In this document: positions 6,513 to 7,438 of the stretch, piece after piece | Position numbering within the stretch: position 1 is the stretch's first letter | Layout: the number at the start of each line of letters is the position of its first letter | Origin: an uncultured Mycoplasmatota bacterium | GTDB taxonomy: Bacteria; Bacillota_I; Bacilli_A; RF39; UBA660 | DNA length: 7,438 nt | Assembly (NCBI GenBank): GCA_900554615.1 | Contig: USIB01000062.1 | Coordinates: forward strand, 1-7,438 | Direction of reading: 5' to 3' | Notes under the pieces: generated by a model | The model's input: the letters and a program-made list of their open reading frames with translations, nothing else | Database searches by the model: none | What the model was told of the DNA's origin: nothing | Made by a program: the position numbers and the translations under genes

Positions 6513-7105
6513 GACAAAATAAGAAAAAGCCTTTAATTGTTATCTGCTCGGAAGGTGGGAAAAAATCTTCAGAATATTATTATTTTAGAAATCATACTAA
6601 TAGAAATTTAAGAATTCAGTTCTCTACAGGTAATAGTACTGACCCTGAAGGTATGTTAGAAGATTTAATGAAATATATGCATAATGAAGATATTGTTTCA
6701 GAAGATAACTGCAGGATATTTCTAGTACTAGATACTGATTTAGATAAAAAACGAATAAGTGAAATAAAAAAAATAGAACAAAAATGTATTGATAATAATA
6801 TAGAAATAATTACTTCTGCTCCAACTTTTGAGATTTGGTATGTAATGCATTATCGTAATAACAGATTAATGTTTAAAACAAGTAAAGAAGTAAAAAAAGA
6901 ATTACAAAGTTTAAATGGCACATATACAGAGAGTATGGATATGTATAAAATAATTAAAGAGTCAACTGATAGTGCTAGAAATATTGCGGAGTCTATTGAA
7001 AAGCGAATTATTAAGAATAATGAAAATTTATTATATTCAAATCCACACACAAGTATATATAAAATACTAGATGTGATTGATGAATTTAATGATTTAAATG
7101 AGTAG
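6494..7105 (+). CDS. RloB/AbiLii-like TOPRIM-type effector
   Basis: The product has 203 residues, a usual length for RloB. A basic N-terminus (MARRQLRQNKKK) precedes a strand and acidic turn LIVICSEGG with E20. Then come the DxD-type LVLDTDLD (D80, D82, D84), the family motif SAPTFEIWYVMHY (108-120, E113), and a C-terminal NPHTSIYKIL (183-192) matching the NPS/T-type segment of RloB. These acidic positions fit a TOPRIM-like metal site, so a nuclease role is likely but not proven for this member. After E20 the usual compact EGxxTE is replaced by EGGKKSSE, two residues longer. The gene starts inside the ATPase gene (ATG 6494, 19-bp overlap) with only a weak AAGAGA site, so translation is probably coupled. 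It is probably the effector of the two-gene defence unit. Confidence 0.87.
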   Translation: MARRQLRQNKKKPLIVICSEGGKKSSEYYYFRNHTNRNLRIQFSTGNSTDPEGMLEDLMKYMHNEDIVSEDNCRIFLVLDTDLDKKRISEIKKIEQKCIDNNIEIITSAPTFEIWYVMHYRNNRLMFKTSKEVKKELQSLNGTYTESMDMYKIIKESTDSARNIAESIEKRIIKNNENLLYSNPHTSIYKILDVIDEFNDLNE

Positions 7106-7162
7106 AAATAAATATATGTTAACTACTTTATAAGAAATTACAAAGTATTAGTGACTTAGAAT

Positions 7163-7188
7163 GAGAAGGTACTAGTTATCTTCTTTTT
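7163..7188 (+). terminator. Terminator of the defence operon
   Basis: GAGAAGGT (7163-7170) pairs with ATCTTCTT (7178-7185), including two G-U pairs, around ACTAGTT. It runs into five Ts ending at 7188, 58 nt after the RloB-like stop codon. Confidence 0.7.
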
Positions 7189-7214
7189 ACTATTTATAAT
7201 ATAAATAAGGAATT

Positions 7215-7302
7215 ATTCACTCTAAAATATAATAGGTATATTGATACTCATTTATAGACTTAAAGGCTATAAATGACTAGGAAAAATCATAGATTTTCCT
7301 AG
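7215..7302 (+). repeat. Tandem-hairpin element, copy 4, with upstream box
   Basis: The upstream box 7215-7240 reads ATTC, ACTC, TAAAA, TATAAT (7228-7233), AGGTATA, a looser version of the boxes of copies 2 and 3. Fourteen bases later hairpin A (7248-7276) has 10-bp arms TCATTTATAG / CTATAAATGA around ACTTAAAGG. Compared with copy 1, the C-G pair in the stem is A-T here, a compensatory change. Hairpin B abuts it (7277-7302), with arms CTAGGAAAA / TTTTCCTAG around ATCATAGA, a sequence unrelated to the other B stems. An A-rich tail follows. It lies between the defence-operon terminator and the next promoter. Confidence 0.78.
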
Positions 7303-7348
7303 AAAATACTAAATTACAAAAAAAAGTTAAAAAAAGTCATTTTTTTAC

Positions 7349-7377
7349 TTGATTTTCATATGATTATAGGGTATAAT
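7349..7377 (+). promoter_or_regulatory. Sigma-A promoter at the window end
   Basis: TTGATT (7349-7354) and TATAAT (7372-7377) are 17 bp apart, with transcription expected near 7384. It lies 46 bp downstream of tandem-hairpin copy 4 and drives the RNA running off the end of the window. Confidence 0.8.
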
Positions 7378-7383
7378 TGTAGG

Positions 7384-7438
7384 AGTGTGACTGGCTTAGA
7401 TGTGCGAAGTTGCTGATACACCCGGTTAAGTTGTCAAA
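7384..7438 (+). ncRNA. Start of a structured leader or small RNA, cut by the window edge
   Basis: The transcript segment is noticeably richer in G and C than its surroundings. ACTGG (7390-7394) can pair with CCGGT (7422-7426). In addition GTGT (7385-7388) is complementary to ACAC (7418-7421), which would make a crossing, pseudoknot-like pairing. There is no start codon with a ribosome site in the visible part. The style, a strong promoter leading into a compact GC-richer fold, resembles ribosomal-protein operon leaders of Bacilli. An S10-type leader is one possibility I cannot confirm, because the downstream gene is outside the window. Confidence 0.45.

Noticed and set aside
6850..7050. Minus-strand open frame within the RloB-like gene
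   Set aside because: Shadow of the real gene; composition is a reverse image of its Lys/Asn-rich coding.
4969..7225. 10-nt direct repeat TTCACTCTAA at 4969-4978 and 7216-7225, as a target duplication flanking the defence cassette
   Set aside because: Ten-base matches are expected by chance many times in an AT-rich window this size, and the repeats fall inside the hairpin elements, not outside both.
1..7438. CRISPR array, tRNA or rRNA genes, or stop-codon recoding
   Set aside because: No regularly spaced repeats, no cloverleaf or rRNA sequence; absence of TGA among six stops is too small a sample, and the reading frames hold under the standard bacterial code.

Overview
The window is very AT-rich. 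It carries bacterial-type genes, Bacillus-type Shine-Dalgarno sites and sigma-A-like promoters with 17-bp spacers. All six stop codons are TAA or TAG, and no RNA-gene cluster is visible. Together with the protein types this suggests a low-GC Firmicute/Bacilli relative, for example an uncultured gut Bacilli lineage close to the Mollicutes. That placement is inference; nothing in the window fixes the species.

Layout. 1-55: a tandem-hairpin repeat. 130-705: a collagen-like protein with a short Gly-X-Y tract and a predicted beta-rich C-terminal domain. 806-1528: an HD-superfamily phosphohydrolase with its own promoter and terminator. 1557-1752: a divergent hairpin pair, then a probable small RNA with a perfect consensus promoter. 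1756-1841: a second tandem hairpin, identical over 55 nt to the first. 1914-4955: a probable two-gene operon of tgt (tRNA-guanine transglycosylase, queuosine modification of tRNA) and a membrane LtaS-type phosphoglycerol transferase, closed by a terminator overlapping the stop codon. 4971-5062: a third tandem hairpin on the minus strand. 5244-7105: a two-gene probable anti-phage unit, an AAA/SMC-like ATPase (RloA/AbiLi type) overlapping a TOPRIM-like RloB/AbiLii protein, preceded by a very AT-rich control region with inverted repeats. 7163-7188: its terminator. 7215-7302: a fourth tandem hairpin. 7349-7438: a strong promoter and the start of a structured leader RNA whose gene lies outside the window.

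The most unusual signal is the tandem-hairpin family. Four copies, with a possible fifth, lie in intergenic gaps in both orientations. Each complete copy has a hairpin A of about 10 bp abutting a hairpin B of 9 bp. The stem sequences differ between copies but stay fully paired. Hairpin A always keeps a signature in its loop: an A opposite a G, with a C-G pair inside. Copies 2, 3 and 4 also share an upstream box containing TATAAT, placed 14-16 nt before hairpin A. This looks like a dispersed structured RNA or a structure-recognised mobile or regulatory DNA element. I cannot match it to a named family. Inverted copies bracket the RloA/RloB defence cassette, with their upstream boxes facing inward.

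The housekeeping genes (tgt, the LtaS-like gene, the HD protein) look native. The defence pair is visibly more A-rich in codon use, which fits horizontal acquisition.
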